Of a stretch of 56,583 nt of DNA, positions 10,535 to 20,768 are shown in pieces. Below the pieces are notes generated by a model that saw nothing but the letters and a program-made list of their open reading frames with translations, did no database searches and was not told the DNA's origin. Both the position numbers and the translations under genes were made by a program. The stretch spans positions 1-56,583 of the forward strand of contig CAMYON010000005.1 in the NCBI GenBank assembly GCA_947260025.1, in the 5' to 3' direction. The stretch is from an uncultured Gammaproteobacteria bacterium (GTDB lineage Bacteria > Pseudomonadota > Gammaproteobacteria > GCA-001735895). The stretch's first letter is position 1. Every line of letters begins with the position of its first letter.

Positions 10535-11175
10535 TAGCGGCGCACGAAACTGAGATAGCCACCGCTGCGTCCACCGTTGACGAATTCGAACCGGACAAAT
10601 GCGGTGTCCTCGATGAAATAATCCAACCGAACCCCCTGGGTTAGCGGTTCGTCCAGTTCGAACACGTCGGTGCCGCCCCCGCTAATGTCGCCATCGACAT
10701 CCTGGTATATCGCGTAGGGTGCAATCCGCAGTTTCGAGAAACGCAGGTTGAACCCCAGCTCGAAAGAGCTTTGCGTCCAATCGATATCCTTCTCGTCCTC
10801 GTCATCGTCGACGCCGCTTTCGGTGCCGTTGGTATAGCGGATACTGAACAACCCGTGAAACGATATATGTTTACTGATCGGTAACGGCTGACGTATATAA
10901 AGGCCGAGATACTGGCCATCGAATTTCATGGTTTCTGCCGCACTGTCACTGTCGGGAACCACGCGCATATCGAAGTAACCGATACTTGCGCCAAAGGTTA
11001 ACCCGCTATCGATTTTCTCTTCGATTTGAAAGTTTATCTCACTGACCTGGGCTTCGCGGACATCGTCGTCGAATTTCCAGTCCGAATCGGTCTCGCCGAT
11101 TTCGAGCGAAACGCCGGTCCACTCGGCGCTCACCAGGCTCGAGAAAAACAACAGGAACAGTAAACTAAGCCGCAC
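10531..11175 (-). CDS. Small outer-membrane beta-barrel-like protein, function unknown
   Basis: This 214-residue protein begins with a short signal peptide (MRLSLLFLLFFSSLVSAEW). The mature chain alternates polar and hydrophobic residues in strands such as GLTFGASIGYFDM, GQYLGLYIRQPLPI, SFELGFNLRFSKLRIAPYAIYQ and AFVRFEFVNGG, and ends with an aromatic residue (RRY), as porin-like barrels do. About eight to ten strands would fit. I recognise no named family. It stands between DUF3581 (convergent) and plsC (same strand, 72 bp upstream). Confidence 0.65.
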   Translation of the reverse strand: MRLSLLFLLFFSSLVSAEWTGVSLEIGETDSDWKFDDDVREAQVSEINFQIEEKIDSGLTFGASIGYFDMRVVPDSDSAAETMKFDGQYLGLYIRQPLPISKHISFHGLFSIRYTNGTESGVDDDEDEKDIDWTQSSFELGFNLRFSKLRIAPYAIYQDVDGDISGGGTDVFELDEPLTQGVRLDYFIEDTAFVRFEFVNGGRSGGYLSFVRRY

Positions 11176-11247
11176 CGGCTGTACCGATTTCAGGATAATC
11201 GTAAACGAGGCGCGACATGTCCGCTCCGACAGGAAACTGTAGCGGGA

Positions 11248-12009
11248 TTATAGGACACCCAGCCGTTTTAACTGCTCCCGATCGCTGATTCTCTCGCATT
11301 CCGCCAGGATCCAGTTACCGACTTCCTCGATGATCGCTTCCGGCTTCCTGCCCGCTGGCTCGATCGGTTTGCCGATAACCACGCGAATGGTGCCAGGCCA
11401 CTTGATCCAGCTATGGCGTGGCCAATACTCCCCGGCATTGTGCGCGATTGGCAGCACCGAGTATCCAGTTTGCTGCGATACGATAGCACCACCCAGCTTG
11501 AACGGCTTGATCTGTCCGGGCGGCACGCGCGTGCCTTCCGGAAACAACATCAGGATTCGCCCGTCGTCCATGCTTTTACGACTTTCCTCGACCAGCTGGT
11601 TGATAGCCTTGCGCCCGGTACCGCGGTTAAGCGCGATGGCATCCATAGATTTCAGTCCCCAGCCGAAAAACGGAATCAAGGTCAACTCACGTTTAACCAC
11701 CCAGATCATCGGACGAAAGAAACGCTGGATCACGATTGTTTCCCAGGTCGAGCTGTGCTTGCTCATGACGATGAATCCATGGTCGGGAATATTCTCGAGT
11801 CCTTCGATTTCGTACTTGAGTCCACAGAGCAGGCGCAGGCAAGCGAGACTGTAACCAATCCAGACATGCACAATGCCGACGCGGAAACCCAGCGGCATGA
11901 AAAACGCCAGCGACAGCAGGCTGGCCAGAATCAGCGTTGCCGGTAAAAAGAAGACCCAGAAGACCGTTGAGCGCAGGCCCAACCAGAATTTATAGAGCGG
12001 GTTAACCAC
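11248..12009 (-). CDS. plsC: 1-acyl-sn-glycerol-3-phosphate acyltransferase
   Basis: This 253-residue membrane-bound acyltransferase makes phosphatidic acid from lysophosphatidic acid. It has N-terminal hydrophobic helices (about 12-60) and the acyltransferase motifs SKHSSTWET (an H-x4-E variant of the usual H-x4-D), LNRGTGRKAINQL and LFPEGTRVPPG. The H-x4-E form is common in one PlsC subgroup. It follows gmhB with an 8-bp gap on the same strand and probably belongs to the glyQ-glyS-gmhB-plsC operon, an order kept in several gammaproteobacteria. Confidence 0.92.
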   Translation of the reverse strand: MVNPLYKFWLGLRSTVFWVFFLPATLILASLLSLAFFMPLGFRVGIVHVWIGYSLACLRLLCGLKYEIEGLENIPDHGFIVMSKHSSTWETIVIQRFFRPMIWVVKRELTLIPFFGWGLKSMDAIALNRGTGRKAINQLVEESRKSMDDGRILMLFPEGTRVPPGQIKPFKLGGAIVSQQTGYSVLPIAHNAGEYWPRHSWIKWPGTIRVVIGKPIEPAGRKPEAIIEEVGNWILAECERISDREQLKRLGVL

Positions 12010-12017
12010 GGTGTACC

Positions 12018-12560
12018 CTATTTTCGGCGCAGGGTTTCGCGAACAAAATGAGCCAGGTCGTCGTACACCGGGACATCCAGGGCTTCCGGAAAATGCTGCA
12101 TCACGTATTCGCCCTTGCCGGTGCGCACCAGCACCGGTTTCGCATTGGCCATTTTAGCCGCCTGTATATCGCTGATATTGTCGCCGACAACCGGCGTTTG
12201 CGATAAATCGATTTCGAACTGGCTGGCAATCTTGAACAATAAACCCGGCTTCGGTTTACGACAAATACAGTTAGCCTCAGGGCCATGGGGGCAGTAAAAA
12301 ATCCCGTCGACGCTGGCACCGCGGATTGCCAGCAGCTTTTGCATTTTATCGTTCATCTGCTGCAAATCCTTTTCGCTGTAATACCCGCGCGCGATACCGG
12401 AATGATTACTCGCAATCGTCACCAGGTAACCGGCCTTCTTGAGCCGGTTGATGGCTTCGATGCTACCCGGTATCGGGTCCCAGCCGTCCACGGTCGTGAC
12501 GTCGTCATCCGCCTGGTGGTTGATGACGCCATCTCTGTCCAGGATTACCATTTTGGGCAC
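12018..12560 (-). CDS. gmhB: D-glycero-beta-D-manno-heptose-1,7-bisphosphate 7-phosphatase
   Basis: This 180-residue HAD-family phosphatase removes the 7-phosphate during ADP-heptose synthesis for the lipopolysaccharide inner core. The nucleophile motif is LDRDGVIN (D8 and D10), the HAD motif II is VTIASNHSG, and the zinc-binding insert is CPHGPEANCICRKPKPG, specific to GmhB. The final motif is VVGDNISDIQAA. It sits 27 bp past glyS on the same strand. Normal length. Confidence 0.93.
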   Translation of the reverse strand: MPKMVILDRDGVINHQADDDVTTVDGWDPIPGSIEAINRLKKAGYLVTIASNHSGIARGYYSEKDLQQMNDKMQKLLAIRGASVDGIFYCPHGPEANCICRKPKPGLLFKIASQFEIDLSQTPVVGDNISDIQAAKMANAKPVLVRTGKGEYVMQHFPEALDVPVYDDLAHFVRETLRRK

Positions 12561-12587
12561 TCGAATCTCCCGCCTCCCATACGTCCC

Positions 12588-14646
12588 TCAGGACTGAATC
12601 CGTGAAAAATCAGCGACTAACCGGAAACTTTGCAACAGTTGATCGAGTAGTGCAAGCCGGTTGTTTTTCAGGGTCTCGTCGTCAACCATAACCATGACCT
12701 GGTCGAAGAACAGGTCAACCGCCGGACGCAGTTCGGCAAGCCGCTCCAGCCCCTCCAGGTATTCGCCTTGCGCAAACTGTTGCGCGACCGCGTCGGCGCG
12801 CTCCAGCAGTTGATCGTAGAGTTGAGTCTCGGCCGATTCCTGTAACAACGAGCGGTCGACCGTTTCGGCAATGTTTTTCTGCTTCTTGAGAATATTGCCG
12901 ATACGCTTGTTGGCCGCGGCCAGCGCCAGGGCCGCTTCGTGGCTTTGAAACTCATGCAGGGCGCGGATGCGCAAATCGCAATCGTATAACTGGCCGGGAC
13001 GGCTATAGGCGACCGCGTCGACGATATCGAAACCGATGCCCTGCTCCTGGTAATAGGCCCGCAGACGATCGAACACGTAGTCGATTACTTCGTCGATTAC
13101 CGCCGCCGCTTCGATTTTCTTGTGGTAACCGTCGGCAGCGGCCTGGCATAGATCGCGCAGATCGAGCGTTAAACGGTTTTCGACGATGATACGCAATACG
13201 CCAAGCGCGGCGCGGCGCAAGGCAAACGGATCCTTGTCACCACCGGGCTTTTCGCCAATACCAAAAATGCCAATCAGGCTATCGAGCCTGTCGGCCAGCG
13301 CCAGCGCCTGCGAGATCGGTCCCTGCGGTAGCCGGTCGCCGGCATGCCGCGGCCAGTAATGCTGTTCGATGGCATCGCATACCGACTGCTCTTCCTGCTG
13401 CAAGTGCGCATAGTAACGCCCCATGACGCCCTGCAGTTTGGGGAATTCCCCCACCATGTCACTCATCAAGTCGGCCTTGCACAGATCGGCCGCGCGCCGC
13501 ACCAGGTCCTGATCGGCACCGCTATGGCTGGCGATATACTTGGCCAGCCGAATGATTCGCGCAGTCTTGTCGCCCAGGCTGCCCAGCTTTTCCTGGAACA
13601 CGACCGAATCGAGGCGAAATCGCATCACGTCGAGCCCCTGCTTCTGATCCTGCTCAAAAAAGAAACCAGCGTCGGCAAAGCGTGGCCGAATCACCCGTTC
13701 GTTGCCGCCGACAACAACCTCGGGCTTGCGACTATCGATATTGGAAATGGCGACGAAATGCGGCAACAGTGCGCCATCATCGTCGAACAGGGCAAAGTAC
13801 TTCTGGTTTTCCTGCATCGTCATCACCAGCACTTCCACCGGTAACTCGAGAAACTCGGCGTCGAACTGACCGCATAGCGCGACCGGGTACTCCACCAGCG
13901 CGGTGACTTCATCCAGCAGGTCGTCTTCGATATGTGCCGCACCCCCGACGCGCGAAGCTGCCGCTTCGACCAGGTTGCGGATGGAATCGCGCCGCTGCTC
14001 GAAGCTGGCGATTACCATCCCCTGCGACAACAGCGCATCTTCGTATTCTCCCGGTGACGCGATCTCGATGCTCGCCGGCGCGTGAAACCGATGGCCGAAA
14101 CTCCGGTTACCCGAACGCAACCCGAACAGCTCGGTATCGACGACTTCACTGTCGATCATCAGTAGCAACCATTTGACCGGACGCACGAATTCGTCGCTGC
14201 GATCGCCCCAGCGCATGCGTTTGGGAATCGGTAATTCGGCGAGCGCCGCAGCCAGCAGCTGCGGCAGCAATTGCTGCAGGCTTTTGCCCGCCTGCGTGCT
14301 GCAAAAGTAGAGCCAGCTACCCTTGTCGGTTTCGCGGCGTTCCAGCTGGTCGAGCTCGACCCCGCAGGAACCGGCAAAACCAAGCGCGGCGCGCGACGGG
14401 TTACCGTCACCGTCGAACGCGGCCGCCAGCGCGGGCCCCCGTTTCTCTATCACCTGGTCGGCCTGACGCGTCGGCGTGTCTCTCAACAACAGCGCCAGTC
14501 TTCGGGGGGTAGCAAACACTTCGACCGCGCCGGGAGCAAGGCCTTGTTCGCCAAGCGCTCGCTGCATTATCGTGGCAAAGTTCTGCGACAACGAACGTAA
14601 CGCCCGCGGCGGCAGTTCTTCGGTTCCGATTTCGATCAGGCAGTCG

Positions 14647-14654
<8 letters not shown>
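12588..14654 (-). CDS. glyS: Glycyl-tRNA synthetase beta subunit
   Basis: This 688-residue subunit of the alpha2-beta2 glycyl-tRNA synthetase binds tRNA. It starts [22 protein letters not shown], the conserved beta-subunit N-terminus, and includes [21 protein letters not shown], an HD-like region, and the C-terminal anticodon-binding DALR-like portion ending in [11 protein letters not shown]. It overlaps glyQ by 8 bp, indicating translational coupling. Length is normal for the family. Confidence 0.97.
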
Positions 14655-15570
<916 letters not shown>

Positions 15571-15662
15571 TTATTCCACGGGTCAAAAGCGGGTGATTAT
15601 AACCAACTGGCATTTTTTCCACATTCATTTTCCTCGAGCATGCAACCCGCTATCATGTCGCG

Positions 15663-16175
15663 ATGCAAAATATCATCGGCCAATGGCTTGTCAGCCTCAG
15701 GCAATACGTCTCCCTTAGCCTGTTCCTGTCGAGCCCGGAGCGTTTGCCGTACAATCGCTACTGCACGGCGCTGACAATTTTCACCTACTATATGCTGTGC
15801 CTCGGCCTGGTGGACGAAGAGCGCGGCTTTGCCGAGTTGAGCGCCCACCTGACCCTCGAGCTCGGCCTGCTGGCGCTGTTTGTCTATGGCGGGCTGCGCT
15901 GGAAAAACTCACTCACCCGTTTTCAGCAGACGTTTTCCGCGCTGGTCGGCATCAACATGGTCATCACGCTGGCCTCGATCCTGCTATACCGAATCGATAC
16001 CGGGCAAGATAACCTGTTGGAAAATCCGTTATTCTACCTGCTGCTGATCTGGAACCTGGCCGCGATGTCGTTAATTTTCAAACGCGCGCTCGAAATACCG
16101 GTTCACCTTTCGGCTATGATAGCGTTCAATTACTACGTGTTTTATCAATTCGTCCTGATCTGGTTCTACTGGTGA
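15663..16175 (+). CDS. Small integral membrane protein of unknown function, upstream of mpl
   Basis: This 170-residue protein has four predicted membrane helices (about residues 40-58, 65-85, 98-118 and 130-168, the last region possibly two helices). I see no catalytic motif and do not recognise a named family, though small four-helix proteins of this kind occur beside mpl in other gammaproteobacteria. Its stop overlaps the mpl GTG start in GTGA, so the two are translationally coupled. A role linked to envelope metabolism is only inferred from this. Confidence 0.75.
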   Translation: MQNIIGQWLVSLRQYVSLSLFLSSPERLPYNRYCTALTIFTYYMLCLGLVDEERGFAELSAHLTLELGLLALFVYGGLRWKNSLTRFQQTFSALVGINMVITLASILLYRIDTGQDNLLENPLFYLLLIWNLAAMSLIFKRALEIPVHLSAMIAFNYYVFYQFVLIWFYW

Positions 16176-17515
16176 AAGTATATATTCTCGGAATCTGCGG
16201 CACCTTCATGGCCGGCATTGCGCTGATCGCGCGCGAACTCGGCTACCAGGTCGAAGGCTCGGATGCGAACGTGTATCCGCCGATGAGCACCCAGCTCGAA
16301 CGCGCCGGCATCAAGCTTCACAACGGCTACGATGCCGCCTCGCTGCCCGATGACTTCGACATTTTCGTCGTCGGCAACGCGATTAGCCGGGGTAATCCGC
16401 AGTTCGAGGAAATCCTGGAGCGCGGTTTGCGGTATTGCTCGGGGCCGCAATGGCTGTACGACGCGGTGCTGCACAAGCGCTGGGTACTGGCGGTTGCAGG
16501 TACCCACGGAAAAACCACGACCAGCAGCATGCTGGCCTGGATACTCGAAGACGCCGGGCTCGAGCCCGGCTATCTGATCGGCGGTATCAGTCAGAACTTT
16601 CCGGGCTCCGCCAGGCTCGGCAAGGATCCTTTCTTCGTGATCGAAGCCGACGAATACGACTCGGCGCTGTTCGACAAGCGCTCCAAGTTCATCCACTACC
16701 ATCCGCGCACGCTAATACTGAACAATCTCGAATTCGATCATGCGGATATATTCGACGACCTGGACGCGATCAAACGCCAGTTCCACCACCTGGTGCGTAC
16801 CCTGCCCGCGAGCGCGCAGATCGTGGTCAATCAGGATGACGAGAATTTGCCTGACGTACTGCAAATGGGCTGCTGGAGCGAAACCGTGAACCTGTCGCAG
16901 CGGGATTCGAACGCCGATTTTTATCTCGATGCGCAGCAGGTTCTGCATCAGCGCGAGTCCAACGCCGACTACCCGCTGCTGCTGTCGCAGCCCGGTCAAT
17001 TCAACGCATTTAACGCCTGCAGTGCGCTCATCGCCGCACGCCATGCCGGCGTTCCGATCGAATCTTCGCTCGAATCGCTGGCGAGCTTCGACGGTGTCCG
17101 GCGTCGCCAGGAAATCATCGCCGAGATCGACGGCGTGCGCATCGTCGATGACTTCGCGCACCATCCGACCGCAATCGCGTTGACCCTGGAGGCACTGCGC
17201 GGAGCAACCAGTGGCCGGCTAATCGGGGTGCTGGATATCCGTTCGAACACGATGAAGATGGGCGCGCACGCCGGCCAGCTTGGCACGTCGCTGACCGCCG
17301 CCGACCTGGTACTGGTTTGCGAAAATTCTGATTTACAGTGGGATCTCGGGCAAATGGCCGAATCTGCGCCTACAATAGTAATAATCAAACCCGATTCACA
17401 ACAAATTATCGATTACTTGTTGCAAAATTGTCGGTCGGGAGATCAAGTCGTTATCATGAGTAATGGCGGCTTCGATAACATACATCAACGCCTCATAGAC
17501 GCAATGCAAAACTAG
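16172..17515 (+). CDS. mpl: UDP-N-acetylmuramate:L-Ala-gamma-D-Glu-meso-DAP ligase
   Basis: This 447-residue Mur-ligase-family enzyme reattaches recycled murein tripeptide to UDP-MurNAc in the cytoplasm. It opens VKVYILGICGTFMAGIALIARELG, which differs from MurC and is typical of Mpl. The ATP loop is AGTHGKTTTSSMLAW, followed by FVIEADEYDSALFDKRSKF and the C-terminal VDDFAHHPTAIALTLEALRG. It starts at a GTG overlapping the previous stop. Together with AmpG and the M14 amidase elsewhere in this window it implies murein recycling. Confidence 0.95.
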   Translation: MKVYILGICGTFMAGIALIARELGYQVEGSDANVYPPMSTQLERAGIKLHNGYDAASLPDDFDIFVVGNAISRGNPQFEEILERGLRYCSGPQWLYDAVLHKRWVLAVAGTHGKTTTSSMLAWILEDAGLEPGYLIGGISQNFPGSARLGKDPFFVIEADEYDSALFDKRSKFIHYHPRTLILNNLEFDHADIFDDLDAIKRQFHHLVRTLPASAQIVVNQDDENLPDVLQMGCWSETVNLSQRDSNADFYLDAQQVLHQRESNADYPLLLSQPGQFNAFNACSALIAARHAGVPIESSLESLASFDGVRRRQEIIAEIDGVRIVDDFAHHPTAIALTLEALRGATSGRLIGVLDIRSNTMKMGAHAGQLGTSLTAADLVLVCENSDLQWDLGQMAESAPTIVIIKPDSQQIIDYLLQNCRSGDQVVIMSNGGFDNIHQRLIDAMQN

Positions 17516-17524
17516 ACTTCGAGT

Positions 17525-18835
17525 ATGTCTGAGAAATCACAGAGACCTACCAAAATAGCCAAGTACGAAATCAAGCGCCGTATCGGCCGCGGCGCGATGG
17601 GTGTCGTCTACGAGGCCTTCGATCCTTTCGTCCAGCGCACGGTTGCGATCAAGGTGGCGCATTCCGCTCACGATATGGATCCGGCTACCAGGCAAAAGCT
17701 GCGTGAAGGATTTTTTTCGGAGGTTTATAGCGCCGGGCGCATGCATCATCCGTCGGTAGTCAGCGTTTACGATGCCGGCCAGGAAGACGACCTCAACTAC
17801 ATCGTCATGGAGTTTGTCGACGGCGTAACCCTGCAGGAATACGTGACCGGGGGCAAGACGCTAACCCCGAACCAGGTCGTCGACGTTATCTACCAGTGCG
17901 CCAAGGGCCTAGATTACGTGCACCGGGAAGGAATTATCCACCGCGACTTGAAACCCGGCAACATCATGCTCAGCAACGACGGCGAAGTGAAGATCATGGA
18001 CTTCAGCATCGCTCACGTCGACGTCGGCTTCGAGGGTCATGATACCGAGGTGCAGGGATCGCCGATGTACATGCCGCCCGAGCAATTGTCCGAGGAAAAA
18101 CGCCTGGTCGCGCAGTCTGATATTTACTCGCTGGGCGCGGTCATGTACGCCCTGCTGGCACGCAAAACGCCCTACAAGGCCGGCAGCCTGGAATCGTTGA
18201 TCTACAAGATCAGTAATCTCGAGCCCGACCCGATCATGGAAGTCAATCCCGAGGTCCCGGATCACATTGCCACCATCGTCGAAAAGGCGATGCAGAAGAT
18301 TATTTACGACCGCTACGAGTCGGCCTACCTGCTGGCGCGGGATTTGAGTAATTCCTTTGGGCGACTACGCAGCGTCGGCGAGCGTATCGACATGCAGGAA
18401 AAATGGAAAACCCTGCGCTACCTCGCCTTTTTCAAGGACTTCAGCGACGAGCAGATAACCGAGGTCGTCAACGCCAGCGAATGGAAGGAATTCGACAAGG
18501 GCGAAGTCATCGTTACCGAGGGTGAACAGGAAACCGCTTTTTATATTATCGCCAAGGGCGGCGTCGAAGTGGTCAAGAACGACAGGGTCGTCGGCCTGAT
18601 GAAACAGGGCGATTGCTTCGGCGAAATCGCGTTTCTGACGCGCCAGCCGCGCAACGCCACCATCGTCGCACGCACCGAGGTGTCGCTGATGTGCGTCAGC
18701 ACCTCGCTGATGGAACAGGCATCGACCGAGACCCAGTTGCGCTACTACCGCATCTTCCTCGAAAATCTTATCGCGCGCCTGTCGCAAGCTACCGATAAAC
18801 TGGTGGAAGCCGAAATAGCCATTTCCGATCCATGA
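17525..18835 (+). CDS. Ser/Thr protein kinase fused to a cyclic-nucleotide-binding domain
   Basis: This 436-residue cytoplasmic protein has a Hanks-type kinase domain at about 14-280. It shows the glycine loop GRGAMGVV (21-28), lysine K43 in AIKV, catalytic HRDLKPGN (139-146), and PPE in place of APE (184-186). The metal-binding DFG is DFS (159-161), a non-standard form. A cNMP-binding domain follows at about 300-430, with DCFGEIAFLTRQPRNATIVA carrying the phosphate-cassette glutamate (E367) and arginine (R376). There is no membrane anchor or PASTA region. The order kinase-then-sensor reverses that of eukaryotic PKG. It lies 9 bp after mpl and its stop overlaps the ubiX start, so it is part of this operon. 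A cyclic-nucleotide-responsive kinase is inferred; ligand and targets are unknown. Confidence 0.9.
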   Translation: MSEKSQRPTKIAKYEIKRRIGRGAMGVVYEAFDPFVQRTVAIKVAHSAHDMDPATRQKLREGFFSEVYSAGRMHHPSVVSVYDAGQEDDLNYIVMEFVDGVTLQEYVTGGKTLTPNQVVDVIYQCAKGLDYVHREGIIHRDLKPGNIMLSNDGEVKIMDFSIAHVDVGFEGHDTEVQGSPMYMPPEQLSEEKRLVAQSDIYSLGAVMYALLARKTPYKAGSLESLIYKISNLEPDPIMEVNPEVPDHIATIVEKAMQKIIYDRYESAYLLARDLSNSFGRLRSVGERIDMQEKWKTLRYLAFFKDFSDEQITEVVNASEWKEFDKGEVIVTEGEQETAFYIIAKGGVEVVKNDRVVGLMKQGDCFGEIAFLTRQPRNATIVARTEVSLMCVSTSLMEQASTETQLRYYRIFLENLIARLSQATDKLVEAEIAISDP

Positions 18836-19437
18836 AACCACGCACCATAACTCTGGCCATGACCGGAGCCTCCGGCGCCGAATACATGCTGCGCCTGTTC
18901 GAGTGCTGCCTGCAGAGCAATATCCAGGTGCAGTTCATCACGTCGCAGCCGGGCCAGATCGTGATGGGCATGGAAACCGAGCTCAAACTGTCCGGAGCCC
19001 CGCAAAAAATGCGGCAGCAGTTTGCCGACTATTTCGATGCCGACCCGGAACTGATCAATGTTTACTCGAAAGACCAGTGGACCGCACCGCCGGCCAGCGG
19101 TTCATCGGTGGCGGACGCAATGGTGGTCTGCCCCTGCAGCATGGGTAGCCTGGCTTCGATTGCCGTTGGCAGCAGCGACAACCTGATTCATCGCGCCGCC
19201 GACGTCGTCATAAAGGAGCGCAAGACGCTGATCCTGGTACCCAGGGAAACGCCGTTCTCCAGCATACACCTGGAAAACATGCTCAAGCTGTCACGCCTCG
19301 GGGCAGTCATACTACCGCCCAACCCGGGGTTCTACCACGGCGTAACCGAGGTGGCCGAACTGGTTGATTTCATCGTGGCACGCATACTCGATCAACTCGA
19401 TATCGAAAACAGCTTATCGCCACGCTGGGGACACTAG
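18832..19437 (+). CDS. ubiX: Flavin prenyltransferase UbiX
   Basis: This 201-residue enzyme attaches a dimethylallyl group to FMN to make the prenyl-FMN cofactor of the UbiD decarboxylase in ubiquinone synthesis. It has the N-terminal flavin site LAMTGASGAEYMLRL, the VVCPCSMGSLASIAVGSSDNLIHRAADVVIKERK signature, and LVPRETPFSSIHLENMLKLS. It overlaps the kinase stop by 4 bp (ATGA). No ubiD is in this window. Confidence 0.95.
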   Translation: MKPRTITLAMTGASGAEYMLRLFECCLQSNIQVQFITSQPGQIVMGMETELKLSGAPQKMRQQFADYFDADPELINVYSKDQWTAPPASGSSVADAMVVCPCSMGSLASIAVGSSDNLIHRAADVVIKERKTLILVPRETPFSSIHLENMLKLSRLGAVILPPNPGFYHGVTEVAELVDFIVARILDQLDIENSLSPRWGH

Positions 19438-19460
19438 ACGAAATCATTAGCGACTTGAGC

Positions 19461-20072
19461 ATGGTAGAGATTCCGTTATTTCCGTTAAAGACCGTGCTGC
19501 TACCGGGCAATACGCTGGGACTCAAGGTCTTCGAGCCGCGCTACCTCGACATGGTTGCTACCTGCATGCGCGAAAACAGCGTTTTCGGAGTCGTGCTGAT
19601 TCACAAGGGCGAAGAAACTGCCATCGACGCGGATATCTACTCGGTAGGCACCAGGGTGGCGATAAATGACTGGGAACATCGCGCAGACGGACTGCTGGGC
19701 ATCACCGTGCTCGGCCTCGATCGTTTCGAAATCCTGTCTACGCGAACCCAGCATGGCGGGCTGACGTTTGCAGAGGCCAGGATTCTCGGGGAAAGCAACA
19801 CCGTAGAAATTCCCGAGCAGTTCCATTACATGCTCGAACTACTCGATCATATCAGTGCCCAGGAAGGGCGTATTCGGAAGGCGGACCAGTCGTTTCCGGA
19901 AATTCTTTACCAGCTGATTTACCTGCTGCCGCTGGAAACCGCGTTGAAGCAGCGCCTGCTCGAAATCCCGGAATGCAGCGACCGCGCGGTAATCCTGCAT
20001 GCCGAGCTAATCCGCCTGGGCGTTATTCAGTACATCAAGCCGGAGGCCACCAACGAATCCAGCCCGCGATAA
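19461..20072 (+). CDS. Lon substrate-binding (LON-N) domain protein
   Basis: This protein of about 203 residues consists of a stand-alone Lon N-terminal domain: VEIPLFPLKTVLLPGNTLGLKVFEPRYLDMVATCM, then FGVVLIHKGEE and VGTRVAI. It lacks the AAA and protease parts, as do many short family members of unknown role. I prefer the ATG at 19461 to the TTG two codons earlier. It is 23 bp after ubiX on the same strand. Confidence 0.88.
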   Translation: MVEIPLFPLKTVLLPGNTLGLKVFEPRYLDMVATCMRENSVFGVVLIHKGEETAIDADIYSVGTRVAINDWEHRADGLLGITVLGLDRFEILSTRTQHGGLTFAEARILGESNTVEIPEQFHYMLELLDHISAQEGRIRKADQSFPEILYQLIYLLPLETALKQRLLEIPECSDRAVILHAELIRLGVIQYIKPEATNESSPR

Positions 20073-20156
20073 TACCGGCTGCAAATCGCGCGGGCTTTCA
20101 ATTATCACCGGGTGGACTTACACTGATCCGAGGTCGGTCTCCCGGAGAACACGGCA

Positions 20157-20720
20157 ATGAAAAAAATACTGCTTGCAACCTGTCTGGGCCTGTGGGGCGC
20201 AATCGCCGCCGCGGCCGAACTTTCAGGTGTTTTTATCGACGATGAAATCAAGATGCCCAGTGGCCAGACGCTGATGCTCAACGGCGTCGGCCTGCGCGAA
20301 AAATTCTGGGTGGACGTTTATGTTGGATCGCTTTACCTGCCGACCAAATCGGGCGATGTCGCCGAAATACTGTCGCGCCAGGGGCCCTGGCGAGTGCAGC
20401 TGGATTTCGTTTACAAGGAAGTCGACCGCGAGAAACTGATAACGGCCTGGCGCGAAGGTTTTGAAAAAAATCAAAGCGCTGAAACCCTGCAACAACTGCA
20501 GTCGAGAATCGAGCAGTTCTACCAGTATTTCGATAGCAACGTGGTCGCCAAGGAGCAGTATGCGTTCGACTACGTCCCGGAGCAGGGAGTGCGCGTCACT
20601 CGCAACGACAAGGTGCTGGGCATGATTCCGGGCGAGGACTTCAAAAACGCCCTGCTGGAAATCTGGCTCGGAAATCGCCCGGCCGACAAGAAGCTGAAAA
20701 AGGGCATGCTCGGGCTTTAA
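20157..20720 (+). CDS. Chalcone-isomerase-fold periplasmic protein
   Basis: This 187-residue protein has a signal peptide (MKKILLATCLGLWGAIAAAA) and a chalcone-isomerase-like domain with GVGLREKFWVDVYVGSLYLP near residue 45 and the C-terminal FKNALLEIWLGNRPADKKLKKGMLG. Bacterial members of this family are secreted and have no proven enzyme activity; several resemble fatty-acid-binding forms. It ends the plus-strand run that starts with the membrane-protein gene before mpl. Confidence 0.85.
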   Translation: MKKILLATCLGLWGAIAAAAELSGVFIDDEIKMPSGQTLMLNGVGLREKFWVDVYVGSLYLPTKSGDVAEILSRQGPWRVQLDFVYKEVDREKLITAWREGFEKNQSAETLQQLQSRIEQFYQYFDSNVVAKEQYAFDYVPEQGVRVTRNDKVLGMIPGEDFKNALLEIWLGNRPADKKLKKGMLGL

Positions 20721-20768
20721 TTCATCCCAACCGACGAGTCATGCCGTCGATAGCCTGATATCGAATAG

